NCBI RefSeq assembly: GCF_028649475.1
Contig: NZ_JAQSIP010000011.1
Location: 1-64,000, forward strand
Reading direction: 5' to 3'
DNA from: Curvibacter cyanobacteriorum
GTDB lineage: Bacteria > Pseudomonadota > Gammaproteobacteria > Burkholderiales > Burkholderiaceae_C
Length of the DNA stretch: 64,000 bases
A program made the position numbers and the translations under genes. Under the pieces are notes generated by a model that saw only the letters and a program-made list of their open reading frames with translations, was not told the DNA's origin and did not search any database. Below are positions 39,232 to 48,473 of this stretch, in pieces (the stretch's first letter is position 1; each line of letters starts with the position of its first letter).

Positions 39232-40050
39232 TCAGTTCGGGCGGGCGTACAGGGCCGCGCCGGTGACCAGGCGCACACCGGCCTGGTCCAGCGCCTCGGC
39301 AAAGGCCGGGCTGCTGAGGTAAGTCCATTCGCGCACCCGGGCGGCGGCGATCTCGTCGTCGTCGGCCACGCGCGAAGCCGGGTGGCACATCAGCAAGGTG
39401 CCTTCGGGCGCCTGCGCCAGCCAGGTGGCCATGCGCCCCGCGTAGGTGGCCACGTCGCCCCGGAAGTCATCGATGCCCGACAGCCAGGGCGAGCAGGCCA
39501 TGCCCTGGGCCTGCGCCAGGCGCTGCAAACGCTGCGCCCCCATGGCGGCCATGACCCGGCCCTTGAGCCCGCCCTGCCCCACCACCGGGCGCGACACGCG
39601 CAGGTAGGGCCGCTGGGCCCGCGGGTAGCGTGCGGCCAGCGCGGCCACCAGCGCCTCGCGGATGCCAGCGAACTGCTGCACATGCTGGTGGCCATCGACA
39701 TGGTCCGGGGGCGCGCCCCAATGGTCCTCGAAGGCCTGCAACTGCTGCTCGATGCAGGCCCGGGCCGCGGCCACGGCATGCCCCGGCCAGACCGCCTGGC
39801 GCATCACCGCGCCCAGCCCGCCACCATGGCCCGCCGCCTGCGCGAAAGCGCTGGTCCAGTCGACATGCAGGCCCACATCCACCCGCCCCCGCCAGGCGGC
39901 CAGGGCCGGGGCGTCGCTGGCCCAACGCGGCGACAGGGTCATGACGCTGGTGGCGCTCAGGCGCCCGGCCTCGATCAGGGACAGGATGCCCTCCGACACC
40001 CCCCCGTGCAGCGCGTAGTCGTCCGCGCACAACACCAAAGACTTGCTCAT
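39232..40050 (-). CDS. YdjC/ChbG-family carbohydrate deacetylase (NaxD-like)
   Basis: A 272-residue metal-dependent deacetylase of the YdjC fold. The metal ligands Asp11 (CADDYALH), His62 (GLHVDW) and His123 (DGHQHV) are in place, and Asp10 would be the base. NaxD of Francisella and Bordetella, in the same superfamily, removes the N-acetyl group from undecaprenyl-phosphate-linked GalNAc or GlcNAc before transfer to lipid A. Context with ArnC-like and ArnT-like genes points to that role rather than chitooligosaccharide use. HpnK-type hopanoid deacetylase is an alternative. It follows the DUF2214 gene by 7 bases. Confidence 0.85.
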   Translation of the reverse strand: MSKSLVLCADDYALHGGVSEGILSLIEAGRLSATSVMTLSPRWASDAPALAAWRGRVDVGLHVDWTSAFAQAAGHGGGLGAVMRQAVWPGHAVAAARACIEQQLQAFEDHWGAPPDHVDGHQHVQQFAGIREALVAALAARYPRAQRPYLRVSRPVVGQGGLKGRVMAAMGAQRLQRLAQAQGMACSPWLSGIDDFRGDVATYAGRMATWLAQAPEGTLLMCHPASRVADDDEIAAARVREWTYLSSPAFAEALDQAGVRLVTGAALYARPN

Positions 40051-40057
40051 GCCCGAC

Positions 40058-40504
40058 TCACCAACCCCGGGCCCAGAACACCGCGATGACCGGGATCACC
40101 GGCAACAGGTGCGCCTGCCACATCACCCAGCGGCGCACCCGGCGCAGCTCGGCCGCGTCGGGCAAGGCCCCGGTGGCCCGGCAGGTCTCGCGCCAGAGGC
40201 GAAACGCGCGCCCCGTGGGCAAGGCCATCCCGGCCATCAGCACGAACAGCGTGATCTTGAGGTGCAACAGGGGCTGACTCGCGTACCAGGACAGGCCCTT
40301 GATGCCCCAGAACACCCGGACCGCGCCGGTGACCAGCACCAGCAGAGCGGCCAGGCCGTAGATCAAATGCAGGCGCGGCAGGCGCTCGAGCACCGCCGCA
40401 TTGAGCCACTCGGCGCGGCACAGGGCAGCCTGGCTGGTGAGGAACACCACCAGGGTCAACATGGCCAGCAGGTGCAGGCTGGCCAACAGGGCTTCGAGGG
40501 TCAT
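40058..40504 (-). CDS. DUF2214-type small membrane protein
   Basis: A 148-residue inner-membrane protein with four hydrophobic helices (about 7-27, 46-66, 78-97, 130-147). The segment SQAALCRAEWLNAAVLERL after the first helix and the GAVRVFWGIKG loop resemble the DUF2214 family of unknown function. It lies directly upstream of the YdjC deacetylase and ArnT-like genes on the same strand and could be a helper, for instance in flipping the lipid-linked sugar. That is inference only. The start lacks a strong ribosome site. Confidence 0.75.
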   Translation of the reverse strand: MTLEALLASLHLLAMLTLVVFLTSQAALCRAEWLNAAVLERLPRLHLIYGLAALLVLVTGAVRVFWGIKGLSWYASQPLLHLKITLFVLMAGMALPTGRAFRLWRETCRATGALPDAAELRRVRRWVMWQAHLLPVIPVIAVFWARGW

Positions 40505-40565
40505 CGGACGGTCTTTCGCGCCCGGTGAAAGGATCAGATCTGGTCCAAAGGGACCAGGGAAGGGC

Positions 40566-41486
40566 TCAGGAGGCCTTCCAAAAACCGGGCTGGCCGTAAT
40601 TGTGCTTGAGGAAATCAATCCACAGGCGCACGCGCAGGGGCAAGTGCTTGCGCTGGGGGAACACGGCGTAGATGCCATTGGGCGGCGCCGCGAAGTCATC
40701 GAGCACCGTGCAGAGCCGGCCCTCGGCGATTTCCGCCTCCACCTCCCAGGTGCTGCGCCAGGCGATGCCATAGCCCGCCAGGCACCAGCCATGCAGCACC
40801 TGACCGTCCGAGCAGTCGAGCGGGCCACCGGGTTTCAGGTGGATCAGCTCGTGCCCGTCGTCCTTGGGCAGGCGAAAGGCCCAGCCCCGGGTCTGCGACG
40901 CATCGCTGGACAAGGTCAGGCAGTCAAAACGCGACAACTCCGAGGGGTGGCGCGGGATGCCGTGGCGTTGCAGGTACCCCGGCGTGGCCACACACAGGCG
41001 CCGGTTGTCGGCCAGGCGCACGCTGACCAGGGACGAGTCGGGCAGATCCCCCACGCGCACCGCGCAGTCGTAGCCCTCGCCCGCCAGGTCGACCACCCGG
41101 TCGCTGAGGTTGAGCGAGATGGTCACCTCGGGGTGCAGCTCGCGGAACACGGGCACCAGGGGCGCCACATGGCGGCGCCCAAAGCCGGCCGGTGCGGTGA
41201 TGCGCAAATGACCACTGGCCTTGACGCCCCCCGCGCTGACACTGGCCTCGGCATTGGCCACGTCGGCCAGCAGGCGCTGGCAGTCCTCCAGAAAAGCGCT
41301 GCCCTCATGGGTCAGCGTGATGCGTCGCGTGGTGCGCATCAGCAGCTTCACGCCCAGGCGCTCTTCGAGCGCGTCCAGGCGCCGCCCCATGATGGCCGGC
41401 GCCACCCCCTCGGCATTGGCGGCCGCGGTCAGGCTGCCCCGGGTGGCCACCGAGACGAATGACTCCATCTGCTTGAGTTTGTCCAT
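40566..41486 (-). CDS. LysR-family transcriptional regulator
   Basis: A 306-residue LysR protein with an N-terminal helix-turn-helix (SFVSVATRGSLTAAANAEGVA) and a type 2 periplasmic-binding effector domain (from about residue 92). It is divergent from the L-2-haloacid dehalogenase gene across a 286-base A/T-rich spacer, so that gene is the likely target. The downstream genes on the same strand, beginning with the DUF2214 gene 61 bases away, may also be read through from it. Confidence 0.9.
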   Translation of the reverse strand: MDKLKQMESFVSVATRGSLTAAANAEGVAPAIMGRRLDALEERLGVKLLMRTTRRITLTHEGSAFLEDCQRLLADVANAEASVSAGGVKASGHLRITAPAGFGRRHVAPLVPVFRELHPEVTISLNLSDRVVDLAGEGYDCAVRVGDLPDSSLVSVRLADNRRLCVATPGYLQRHGIPRHPSELSRFDCLTLSSDASQTRGWAFRLPKDDGHELIHLKPGGPLDCSDGQVLHGWCLAGYGIAWRSTWEVEAEIAEGRLCTVLDDFAAPPNGIYAVFPQRKHLPLRVRLWIDFLKHNYGQPGFWKAS

Positions 41487-41772
41487 GGGCGCAGATTAAG
41501 GCTAAAAAAGTAAGCATTCAATCCAAAGGCACCCTGATTACGGACAAAAAAGGAGAAATGGCCCCCACCCAGACCGCCCAAGCCCGGCCCGCCCCCGCGA
41601 GGGCACGTCACTCAGCCACTCCGCCGCCCCGGTGACCCCGCGCACCGCGGGCCGCGCCGTGGAGGGCGCCCCCGGTTCCGTCGCATCGACCAGCAATTAC
41701 ATATGTTTTTGTCACAGATAAATCACACAACAATGGATTAATCAACAGACAAGTATCAAATAAAGTGGAGCC

Positions 41773-42486
41773 ATGGACAAACGCCGAGCCCTCACTGCCG
41801 CCACCGCCCCGCAAGCGGTGTGGTTCGACGCGTACGGCACGCTGTTTGACGTCGACAGCGTGGCCTTGCTGGCCGAGCAGCTCTACCCGGGCCAGGGCCT
41901 GACCCTGAGCCGCCTTTGGCGCGACAAGCAGATCGAAGCCTCGCACCTGCTGAGCGCAGCGGACCAGGGCGCCCACTACCAGCCGTTCTGGGCCCTGACC
42001 CAGGCGGCGCTGCGCTACGCGGCGGCACGGCTCGAGCTGGTGCTGACACCGGCCCGCGAACAACAGTTCATGAACCAATACCGGGCGCTGAGCACCTTTC
42101 CGGAAACCCGCGAGGTGCTCAAGGCCCTCAAGGAGCGCGGCGTGCGCACCGGCATCCTGTCCAACGGCGACCCCGACATGCTGGCCGTGGCGGTGCGCAG
42201 TGCCGGCCTCGACCCCTGGCTGGACCACGTGATGAGCGTCGACGCGGTGCGCCGCTACAAGCCCCACCCCGACTGCTACGCACTCGGCCCGCAGCACAGC
42301 GGCGTGGCCGCCCGTGACACGGTGTTTGTCAGCAGCAACGGTTGGGACGCCCTGGGCGCCACCTGGTTCGGCTACACCACGCTGTGGGTGAACCGCCAGG
42401 GCCTGCCCCCCGAACCGCTGGGCCCGGCGCCCAGCCGAACCGGCCAGAGCCTGCGCGATGTGCTTGATTTCTTCCCGGCGGTCTGA
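41773..42486 (+). CDS. L-2-haloacid dehalogenase (HAD type II)
   Basis: A 237-residue HAD enzyme of the L-2-haloacid dehalogenase class, which hydrolyses L-2-haloalkanoic acids to D-2-hydroxy acids. Motif [11 protein letters not shown] has the nucleophile Asp19 and Thr23. [10 protein letters not shown] gives the serine/asparagine pair, [11 protein letters not shown] the lysine and tyrosine, and [11 protein letters not shown] the Ser/Asn/Asp set. All residues needed for dehalogenation, rather than phosphatase activity, are present. GTGGAG precedes the ATG. Upstream is an unusually A/T-rich spacer for this genome and a divergent LysR gene. glcB follows 70 bases later and would consume glyoxylate formed from haloacetate-derived glycolate. 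Confidence 0.9.
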   Translation: MDKRRALTAATAPQAVWFDAYGTLFDVDSVALLAEQLYPGQGLTLSRLWRDKQIEASHLLSAADQGAHYQPFWALTQAALRYAAARLELVLTPAREQQFMNQYRALSTFPETREVLKALKERGVRTGILSNGDPDMLAVAVRSAGLDPWLDHVMSVDAVRRYKPHPDCYALGPQHSGVAARDTVFVSSNGWDALGATWFGYTTLWVNRQGLPPEPLGPAPSRTGQSLRDVLDFFPAV

Positions 42487-42556
42487 CGCTGCACCAGACG
42501 CCCCCGATTTTTGCTTTGATGTTTTTCTGATCCACCTTTCACACAAGGACCTCACC

Positions 42557-44740
42557 ATGACCGCACGCACCCAGGTTCACGGCCTGCAAGTCGCCACCTC
42601 GCTGTACAACTTCGTCAACGACCAAGTGCTGCCCGGCACGGGCGTGGATCAAGCCACCTTCTGGCAGGGCTTTGACCAGATCGTCAGCGACCTGGCCCCC
42701 AAGAACATCGCCCTGCTGGCCGAACGCGACCGCCTGCAGACCGAGCTCGACAGCTGGCACAAGGCCCACCCCGGCCCCATCACCGACATGCCGGCCTACC
42801 GCGCCTTCCTCGAGCAAATCGGCTACCTGGTCAGCGCCCCTGAACAGGTCAGCGCCAGCACCGTCAACGTGGACGCTGAACTGGCCCTGCAAGCCGGCCC
42901 GCAGCTGGTGGTGCCGATCCTGAACGCGCGCTACGCCCTGAACGCCGCCAACGCGCGCTGGGGCAGCCTGTACGACGCGCTGTACGGCACCGACGCGATC
43001 CCCGAGACCGATGGCGCTGAAAAGGGCCAGGGCTACAACCCGGTGCGCGGCGCCAAAGTGATCGCCTTCGCCCGCCAGGTGCTGGACCAATCGGCCCCGC
43101 TGGCCCAAGGCTCGCACAAGGACGCCGCCGCCTACACCGTGGTCAACGGCCAACTGCGCGTCAAGCTGCTCGACGGCAGCGAAACCGGCCTGCAAGACCC
43201 GGCCCGCTTTGTCGGCTACCAGGGCGATGCGGCCGCCCCCAGCGCGGTGCTGCTCAAGCACAACGGCAACCACCTGGACCTGCAGATCAACCGCAACACC
43301 CCGATTGGCCAGTCCGATGCCGCCGGTGTCAGCGACCTGGTGCTTGAAGCCGCCCTGTCCACCATCCTCGACCTCGAAGACTCGGTGGCCGTGGTCGATG
43401 CCGACGACAAGGTGCTGGCCTATGGCAACTGGCTGGGCATCCTCAAGGGCACGCTGACGGAAGAAGTGAGCAAGGGCGGCAAGACCTTCACCCGCGGCCT
43501 GAACGCCGACCGCCTCTACACCGCCCCCCAAGGCGGTGAGCTGCGCCTGCACGGCCGCTCGCTGATGTTCCTGCGCAATGTGGGCCACCTGATGACCAAC
43601 CCGGCCATCCTGTACGGCAACGGCCTGGAGATCCCCGAAGGCATCATGGACGCCGTCATCACCACCGCCATCGCCCTGCACGACCTGCAAGGCCACGGCG
43701 CCAACGGCATCCGCAACAGCCGCACCGGCAGCGTCTACATCGTCAAGCCCAAGATGCACGGCCCGGCCGAAGTGGCCTTCGCCAGCGAGCTGTTCGGCCG
43801 CGTCGAAACCCTGCTGGGCCTGCCCGACAGCACCGTCAAGCTGGGCATCATGGACGAAGAGCGCCGCACCAGCGTCAACCTCAAGGCCTGCATTGCCGCC
43901 GCTGCCAGCCGCGTGGCCTTCATCAACACCGGCTTCCTGGACCGCACCGGCGACGAAATGCACACCGCCATGCACGCCGGCCCGATGATGCGCAAGGGTG
44001 ACATCAAGGGCAGCGCCTGGATCGCCGCCTACGAGCGCCGCAACGTGCTGATCGGCCTGCAAGCCGGCCTGCGGGGTCGCGCCCAGATCGGCAAGGGCAT
44101 GTGGGCCATGCCCGACCTGATGGCCGCCATGCTGGAGCAAAAGGTCGGTCACCCCAAGGCCGGTGCCAACACCGCCTGGGTGCCCTCGCCCACCGCCGCC
44201 ACCCTGCACGCCCTGCACTACCAGCAGATCAATGTGGCCGAAGTGCAAACCGGCATCGAGCAATCCAAGGAAAGCGCCGAGGCCCTGATGGACAAGCTGC
44301 TGACCATCCCGGTCGCCGCCCAAGCCCACTGGAGCGAGGCCGAGAAGCAGCAGGAAATCGATAACAACGTGCAAGGCATCCTGGGCTACGTGGTGCGCTG
44401 GGTGGACCAGGGCGTGGGTTGCTCCAAGGTGCCTGACATCCACAACGTGGGCCTGATGGAAGACCGTGCCACGCTGCGCATCAGCAGCCAGCACATCGCC
44501 AACTGGCTGCTGCACGGCGTGGTCAGCGAAGCCCAGGTGCGCGCCTCGTTCGAGCGCATGGCCGCGGTGGTGGACCAGCAAAACGCCGGTGACCCGCTGT
44601 ACAAGAGCCTGGTCGCCAACCCGCAAGGCGCCGCCATGCAAGCGGCCCTGGACCTGGTCTTCAAGGGCCTGGTGCAGCCCAGCGGCTACACCGAGCCGCT
44701 GCTGCACGCCTGGCGCCTGAAGGTCAAGGCCGCCGCCTGA
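42557..44740 (+). CDS. glcB: Malate synthase G
   Basis: A 727-residue monomeric malate synthase that condenses glyoxylate with acetyl-CoA to malate. Family features include [21 protein letters not shown], the catalytic arginine in the [14 protein letters not shown] region, and the acetyl-CoA loop [11 protein letters not shown]. The start is the ATG seven bases after AAGGA; the frame is open further upstream but has no family similarity. It lies 70 bases after the dehalogenase gene and is followed by a very strong terminator. No glcDEF genes are adjacent. Confidence 0.97.
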   Translation: MTARTQVHGLQVATSLYNFVNDQVLPGTGVDQATFWQGFDQIVSDLAPKNIALLAERDRLQTELDSWHKAHPGPITDMPAYRAFLEQIGYLVSAPEQVSASTVNVDAELALQAGPQLVVPILNARYALNAANARWGSLYDALYGTDAIPETDGAEKGQGYNPVRGAKVIAFARQVLDQSAPLAQGSHKDAAAYTVVNGQLRVKLLDGSETGLQDPARFVGYQGDAAAPSAVLLKHNGNHLDLQINRNTPIGQSDAAGVSDLVLEAALSTILDLEDSVAVVDADDKVLAYGNWLGILKGTLTEEVSKGGKTFTRGLNADRLYTAPQGGELRLHGRSLMFLRNVGHLMTNPAILYGNGLEIPEGIMDAVITTAIALHDLQGHGANGIRNSRTGSVYIVKPKMHGPAEVAFASELFGRVETLLGLPDSTVKLGIMDEERRTSVNLKACIAAAASRVAFINTGFLDRTGDEMHTAMHAGPMMRKGDIKGSAWIAAYERRNVLIGLQAGLRGRAQIGKGMWAMPDLMAAMLEQKVGHPKAGANTAWVPSPTAATLHALHYQQINVAEVQTGIEQSKESAEALMDKLLTIPVAAQAHWSEAEKQQEIDNNVQGILGYVVRWVDQGVGCSKVPDIHNVGLMEDRATLRISSQHIANWLLHGVVSEAQVRASFERMAAVVDQQNAGDPLYKSLVANPQGAAMQAALDLVFKGLVQPSGYTEPLLHAWRLKVKAAA

Positions 44741-44838
44741 GCCCAGGGGGCGCCGCACATGTCCAGCGCGCATGGTCGGCCCTGAGCGCCCCTGACACCT
44801 CCGACGCCCGCGCGCTCCGGCCCGCGGGCGCCCCGCCC

Positions 44839-44862
44839 AAGCACCTTCGGGTGCTTTTTTTT
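44839..44862 (+). terminator. Rho-independent terminator of glcB
   Basis: AAGCACC, a TTCG tetraloop and GGTGCTT are followed by a run of T bases to 44862. The stem can be extended by flanking CGCCC and GGGCG. It is about 100 bases after the glcB stop codon and is the clearest terminator in the window. Confidence 0.95.
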
Positions 44863-44930
44863 GGGCGCTCGCGGCACCCGGTGCCCCGGATCGCCCCCCA
44901 GGCCCCGGCTTGCGGCAGAATCCAACGCTG

Positions 44931-45167
44931 ATGAGCGCCCCCACCGACACCACCCGCTGCCCCCTGTGCGGCGGCCCCAATGGCTGTGCCATGGCCCAAG
45001 GCGCTGCCCCCGAGACCTGCTGGTGCATGCGCACCGCGATCCCCGAGTCGGTGCTGAGCCGCCTGCCCGAGGCCGAACGCGGCCTGCGCTGCATTTGCGC
45101 ACGCTGCGCCGCCGCCGACCCGCACCCCGCCAGCGGCCCGGACCCGGCCCCGGCCCCCGGGGCCTGA
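44931..45167 (+). CDS. Small cysteine-rich CWC-family protein
   Basis: A 78-residue protein with CPLCGG, then CAM and CWCM, and a later CICARC, giving eight cysteines that fit the Cys-rich CWC family. It probably binds zinc or an iron-sulfur-like metal site. The function is unknown. The start is the second ATG of the frame, which is at the domain start. A Pro/Ala-rich tail of about 15 residues follows. No operon partner is evident; the 4-oxalocrotonate tautomerase starts 94 bases later. Confidence 0.8.
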   Translation: MSAPTDTTRCPLCGGPNGCAMAQGAAPETCWCMRTAIPESVLSRLPEAERGLRCICARCAAADPHPASGPDPAPAPGA

Positions 45168-45261
45168 ACCCGCCCCGGGGTCAGACCGCCCCCTGGCGGC
45201 CAGGCCCGGCCAATCCTTCTATGATTCTTTCTTTTTCCTGCATCTGAACTGGAGTTGTGAC

Positions 45262-45453
45262 ATGCCTACGTACCACGTCGAAATGATGGAAGGCCGCACC
45301 ATCGAGCAAAAGAAGAAGCTCGTCGAGGAAATCACCCGCGTGTCGGTCGAGATCCTGGGCGGTTCGCCCGAGTCCGTGGACATCATCATCACGGACATCA
45401 AGCGCGAGAACTGGGCCACCGGCGGCAAGCTGTGGACCGAACCGCGCAGCTGA
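45262..45453 (+). CDS. 4-oxalocrotonate tautomerase family protein
   Basis: A 63-residue enzyme subunit beginning Met-Pro, with the catalytic Pro1 exposed after methionine removal. The EGRTIEQKKKLVEEITR helix and DIKRENWATGGKL segment are typical of the 4-OT family, which forms hexamers and interconverts enol and keto forms of unsaturated diacids. GGAG lies seven bases before the ATG. The MFS gene follows after 13 bases, so they are probably cotranscribed. It is unrelated in length to the 136-residue tautomerase at 19.6 kb. Confidence 0.88.
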   Translation: MPTYHVEMMEGRTIEQKKKLVEEITRVSVEILGGSPESVDIIITDIKRENWATGGKLWTEPRS

Positions 45454-45466
45454 GCCCCGGGTTCTG

Positions 45467-46969
45467 ATGCGTTCCAGCCGCGGTGCCTCCTTGAGCGACG
45501 AGCAACACGCCCGAGCGTTGCGCGAGCGCTATGGCGAGCGGTACCGCTGGCTGCTCCTGCTGTCGGTGATGATCGGGACGATGGCGTCGATCATGTCGTC
45601 GACCATCGTCAACGTGGCCATCCCTGACATGAGCCACCACTTCGCGCTGGGCCAGGAACGGGCGCAGTGGGTCAGCTCCGGCTTCATGGTGGCCATGACG
45701 GTGTCCATGCTGACCACGCCGTGGCTGCTGGCCCGCTACGGCTACCGACGCACCTACTCGGGCGCCGTCGCGCTGCTGCTGCTGGGTGGCGTGGTCGGCG
45801 GCTTTGCCGACCTGTACGCGCTGGTGCTGGCCGCGCGGGTGACCGAAGGCCTGGCCGCCGGCATCGTGCAACCGATCCCCGCCATCATCATCCTGCGCGC
45901 CTTCGAGCCCCATGAGCAGGGCCGCGCCAGCGGCATCTTTGGCATGGGCGTGGTGCTGGCCCCGGCCATCGGGCCCAGCATCGGGGGCATCCTGGTCGAC
46001 CTGTTCGGCTGGCGCTCCATCTTTTTCATGGTCGTGCCCTTCTGCCTGGCTTCGCTGTGGATGGCGCACCGCTTCGTGCCGCGCACCGCGCCCGGCGGGG
46101 TGGAGGCCAACCGCCACGGCGCCGCACTGGACTGGCGTGGCCTGCTGCTGGGCAGCGTGGGCACGCTGTGCCTGCTCAACGGCCTGGTGGACTTGCGCGG
46201 TGGCACGCCCGTGCAGGCGGCCCTGCTGCTGGCAGGCGCCGTGCTGTCTTTGTTGGTGTTCATCTGGTGGGAACGCCGGGTGCTGCGCCTGGGTGGCGAG
46301 CCGCTGATGAACCTGTCGCTGTTCAACTACCGGCAGTTCGCCATGGGCAGCGTGGTGGCCGTGATCTATGGCACCGCTCTGTTCGGCTCCACCTACCTGC
46401 TGCCGGTGTTCATGCAGCTGGGCCTGCACATCTCGGCCTCCCATGTCGGCACCATCTTGCTGCCGGCCGGACTGGTGCTGGCAATCACCATCGCCGGCGT
46501 GGGCCGCCTGGCCGACCACCAGCCCACCTACGTGCTGGTCAGCATCGGCCTGGCCTTGCTGGCCGCGTCCTTCGGCCTGATGGTGCTGATCGACCTGCAA
46601 TCGGGCCTGTGGGTGCTGGTGCTGCTGGCCGTGGTGGGGCGGGTCGGCCTGGGCTTCATCCTGCCCTCGCTCAACCTCGGGGCCATGCGCCCGCTGGACA
46701 AGTCGCTGATTCCCCAGGGGGCCAGCACCATCAACTTTTTGCGCATGCTGGGCGGCGCCGCCGGTGTCAGTTTGTGCGGTATCGTGCTCGAATGGCGGCT
46801 GGCCGCGCACGGCGATTCGCTGAGCCGGCTGCAGACCAGCCCGGCGCGCCTGGCCGCCTTCGACGAAGCCTTTGTGATGCTGGCTGGCCTGTGCCTGCTG
46901 GCCTTGGCCGCCGCCTGGCAACTCAAGGGCGGCGATGCCCCGCGGCCCGCCACCAAGCAGGAGACCTGA
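45467..46969 (+). CDS. MFS efflux transporter, DHA2 (EmrB/QacA) type
   Basis: A 500-residue transporter with about fourteen hydrophobic segments. The motif TIVNVAIPDM in the first helix, the WVSSGFMVAMT segment and GPSIGGILVDLFGWRSIF (motif C-like) are typical of the DHA2 drug:proton antiporters. It exports small, often toxic or amphipathic molecules; the substrate is unknown. It lies between the tautomerase (13 bases) and the class II amidotransferase (3 bases), so the three are one operon. Confidence 0.9.
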   Translation: MRSSRGASLSDEQHARALRERYGERYRWLLLLSVMIGTMASIMSSTIVNVAIPDMSHHFALGQERAQWVSSGFMVAMTVSMLTTPWLLARYGYRRTYSGAVALLLLGGVVGGFADLYALVLAARVTEGLAAGIVQPIPAIIILRAFEPHEQGRASGIFGMGVVLAPAIGPSIGGILVDLFGWRSIFFMVVPFCLASLWMAHRFVPRTAPGGVEANRHGAALDWRGLLLGSVGTLCLLNGLVDLRGGTPVQAALLLAGAVLSLLVFIWWERRVLRLGGEPLMNLSLFNYRQFAMGSVVAVIYGTALFGSTYLLPVFMQLGLHISASHVGTILLPAGLVLAITIAGVGRLADHQPTYVLVSIGLALLAASFGLMVLIDLQSGLWVLVLLAVVGRVGLGFILPSLNLGAMRPLDKSLIPQGASTINFLRMLGGAAGVSLCGIVLEWRLAAHGDSLSRLQTSPARLAAFDEAFVMLAGLCLLALAAAWQLKGGDAPRPATKQET

Positions 46970-46972
46970 ACC

Positions 46973-47737
46973 ATGTGCCAACTGTTGGGCATGAATTGCA
47001 ACGTGCCGACCGATGTCACGTTTTCGTTTTCTGGCTTTTCGCAGCGCGGCGGGGTGACCGACCAGCACAGCGATGGCTGGGGCATTGCCTTTTTCGAGGG
47101 CCGGGGCCTGCGCCACTTCGTCGACCACGAGCCGGCCGCCCATTCGGCCGTGGCGCAGCTGATCCGCAGCTACCCGATCAAGAGCCGCAACGTGATCGCC
47201 CACATCCGCAAGGCCACCCAGGGGGCGGTCAACCTGCAAAACTGCCACCCCTTCGTGCGGGAACTGTGGGGCCGCTACTGGGTGTTCGCGCACAACGGCG
47301 ACCTGAAGGATTTCAATCCGCGCCTGCACGGCCACTTCAAGCCGGTCGGCAACACCGACAGCGAACTGGCCTTCTGCTGGATCATGCAGGAGCTGGCCAA
47401 GTCGCACGCCAACGTGCCCTCGGTGGCCGAACTGACGCTGACCCTGCGCGAACTGGCGCCGCGCATTGCGCGCCACGGCACCTTCAACTTCATGCTGTCC
47501 AACGGCGAAGCGCTGTGGGCCCACGCCTCCACCCACCTGCACTACCTGGAGCGGGGCTTTCCGTTCAGCCAGGCCACCCTGGCCGATGAAGACCTGAGCA
47601 TGGACTTCAGCACCTGCACCGCCGAAGGCGACCGCGCCGCCATCGTGGTCACCGCGCCGCTGACGCTGGACGAGGCCTGGGTCGCGTTCCAGCCCGGGGA
47701 GCTGAAGGTGTTTGTCGACGGCCGCTGCGTCGGCTGA
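46973..47737 (+). CDS. Class II glutamine amidotransferase (YafJ-like)
   Basis: A 254-residue Ntn-hydrolase with catalytic Cys2 exposed after methionine removal (MCQLLGMN). FAHNGDL and the SDGWGIAFF segment build the glutamine pocket. It has no synthetase domain, so it belongs to the stand-alone YafJ/DUF class, whose acceptor is unknown; EgtC is a related alternative. It starts three bases after the MFS gene. The plus-strand end is followed by a T-poor sequence; the hairpin there serves the opposite gene. Confidence 0.85.
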   Translation: MCQLLGMNCNVPTDVTFSFSGFSQRGGVTDQHSDGWGIAFFEGRGLRHFVDHEPAAHSAVAQLIRSYPIKSRNVIAHIRKATQGAVNLQNCHPFVRELWGRYWVFAHNGDLKDFNPRLHGHFKPVGNTDSELAFCWIMQELAKSHANVPSVAELTLTLRELAPRIARHGTFNFMLSNGEALWAHASTHLHYLERGFPFSQATLADEDLSMDFSTCTAEGDRAAIVVTAPLTLDEAWVAFQPGELKVFVDGRCVG

Positions 47738-47754
47738 GCCCTGGCGCCGGGGCG

Positions 47755-47786
47755 AAAAAAAACCGCCGACCCTTGCGGGGCGGCGG
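47755..47786 (-). terminator. Rho-independent terminator of the yraN-diaA-dolP operon
   Basis: On the minus strand CCGCCG with internal CCCC, a GCAA loop, GGGT and CGGCGG form a hairpin followed by eight T bases. It is 30 bases after the dolP stop codon and lies between convergent transcripts. Confidence 0.93.
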
Positions 47787-47816
47787 CTGGGCGCATATCA
47801 ATCTTGAAACGACGGC

Positions 47817-48473
47817 TCAGGTACCGTTCTTGACCGGAGCCCCCTCAGCCTTGGCAGGCTGGGAAGGCAACTGGCGCTTCAGCTCTTCTTCGGAAATCAA
47901 CTCAAACACACGGACCACCTTTTGCACACCGTCAACGCCGCGGGCGATTTCGGTGGCACGGTTGGCTTCGCGCTGGGTGACGCGGCCCATCAAGTAGACC
48001 ACGCGACGCTCAGTCACCACTTTAAAGGCATTTGAGATCAAATCGCGCGCGTCGACCAGGCTGGCCTTCACCTTACCCGAAATCAAGGCATCCGTGGAGC
48101 GCTCACTGAGGCTGCTGGGCAAGCCCACCACCATCTCATTGTGCACGCCCCGCACATTTTCCACGCGCGACACAATTTGTTCCACTTTTTGCTTCGCTTC
48201 GGCCGTGGTGGCTTCGCCTGTCAACAACACTTGGCGGTTGTAGCTGGTCACATTGAGGTGCACGCCGTCGCCCAGGGCCTCTTGCACGCGGTTGACCGCG
48301 CGCAGTTCGATGCCCTCGTCTTCCACCTGCGCCCCCGAAGTGCGTCGGTCCGTGGCCACCATGCCGGTCATGACGGCGCCCCCCGCCACCAGCGGGAAAC
48401 AGCCCGAAAGCTGGGTCGCCAGCGCGGCCGAAGCCAGCGCTGCCATCGCAACCCTTTGCCATGTTTGTTTCAT
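47817..48473 (-). CDS. dolP: BON-domain outer-membrane lipoprotein DolP (YraP-like)
   Basis: A 218-residue lipoprotein. The signal peptide ends in the lipobox LSGC (Cys25), so it is lipidated and probably sorted to the outer membrane. Two BON domains follow (about 55-120 and 130-195), typical of DolP, which binds anionic phospholipids and supports outer-membrane integrity. It overlaps the end of diaA and completes the operon yraN-diaA-dolP, which matches the E. coli yraN-diaA-dolP order. A strong terminator follows. Confidence 0.92.
   Translation of the reverse strand: MKQTWQRVAMAALASAALATQLSGCFPLVAGGAVMTGMVATDRRTSGAQVEDEGIELRAVNRVQEALGDGVHLNVTSYNRQVLLTGEATTAEAKQKVEQIVSRVENVRGVHNEMVVGLPSSLSERSTDALISGKVKASLVDARDLISNAFKVVTERRVVYLMGRVTQREANRATEIARGVDGVQKVVRVFELISEEELKRQLPSQPAKAEGAPVKNGT

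Noticed and set aside
42539-45094. Very long open frame antisense to malate synthase G
   Set aside because: It is the mirror of a strongly conserved gene in GC-rich DNA. Its protein is dominated by Gly, Ala, His, Val and Gln with no domain, and glcB on the other strand is certain.
45398-47542. Long open frame opposite the MFS transporter and amidotransferase genes
   Set aside because: It spans two real genes in antisense, has repetitive Gln/His/Gly composition, and has no recognisable domain or ribosome site.
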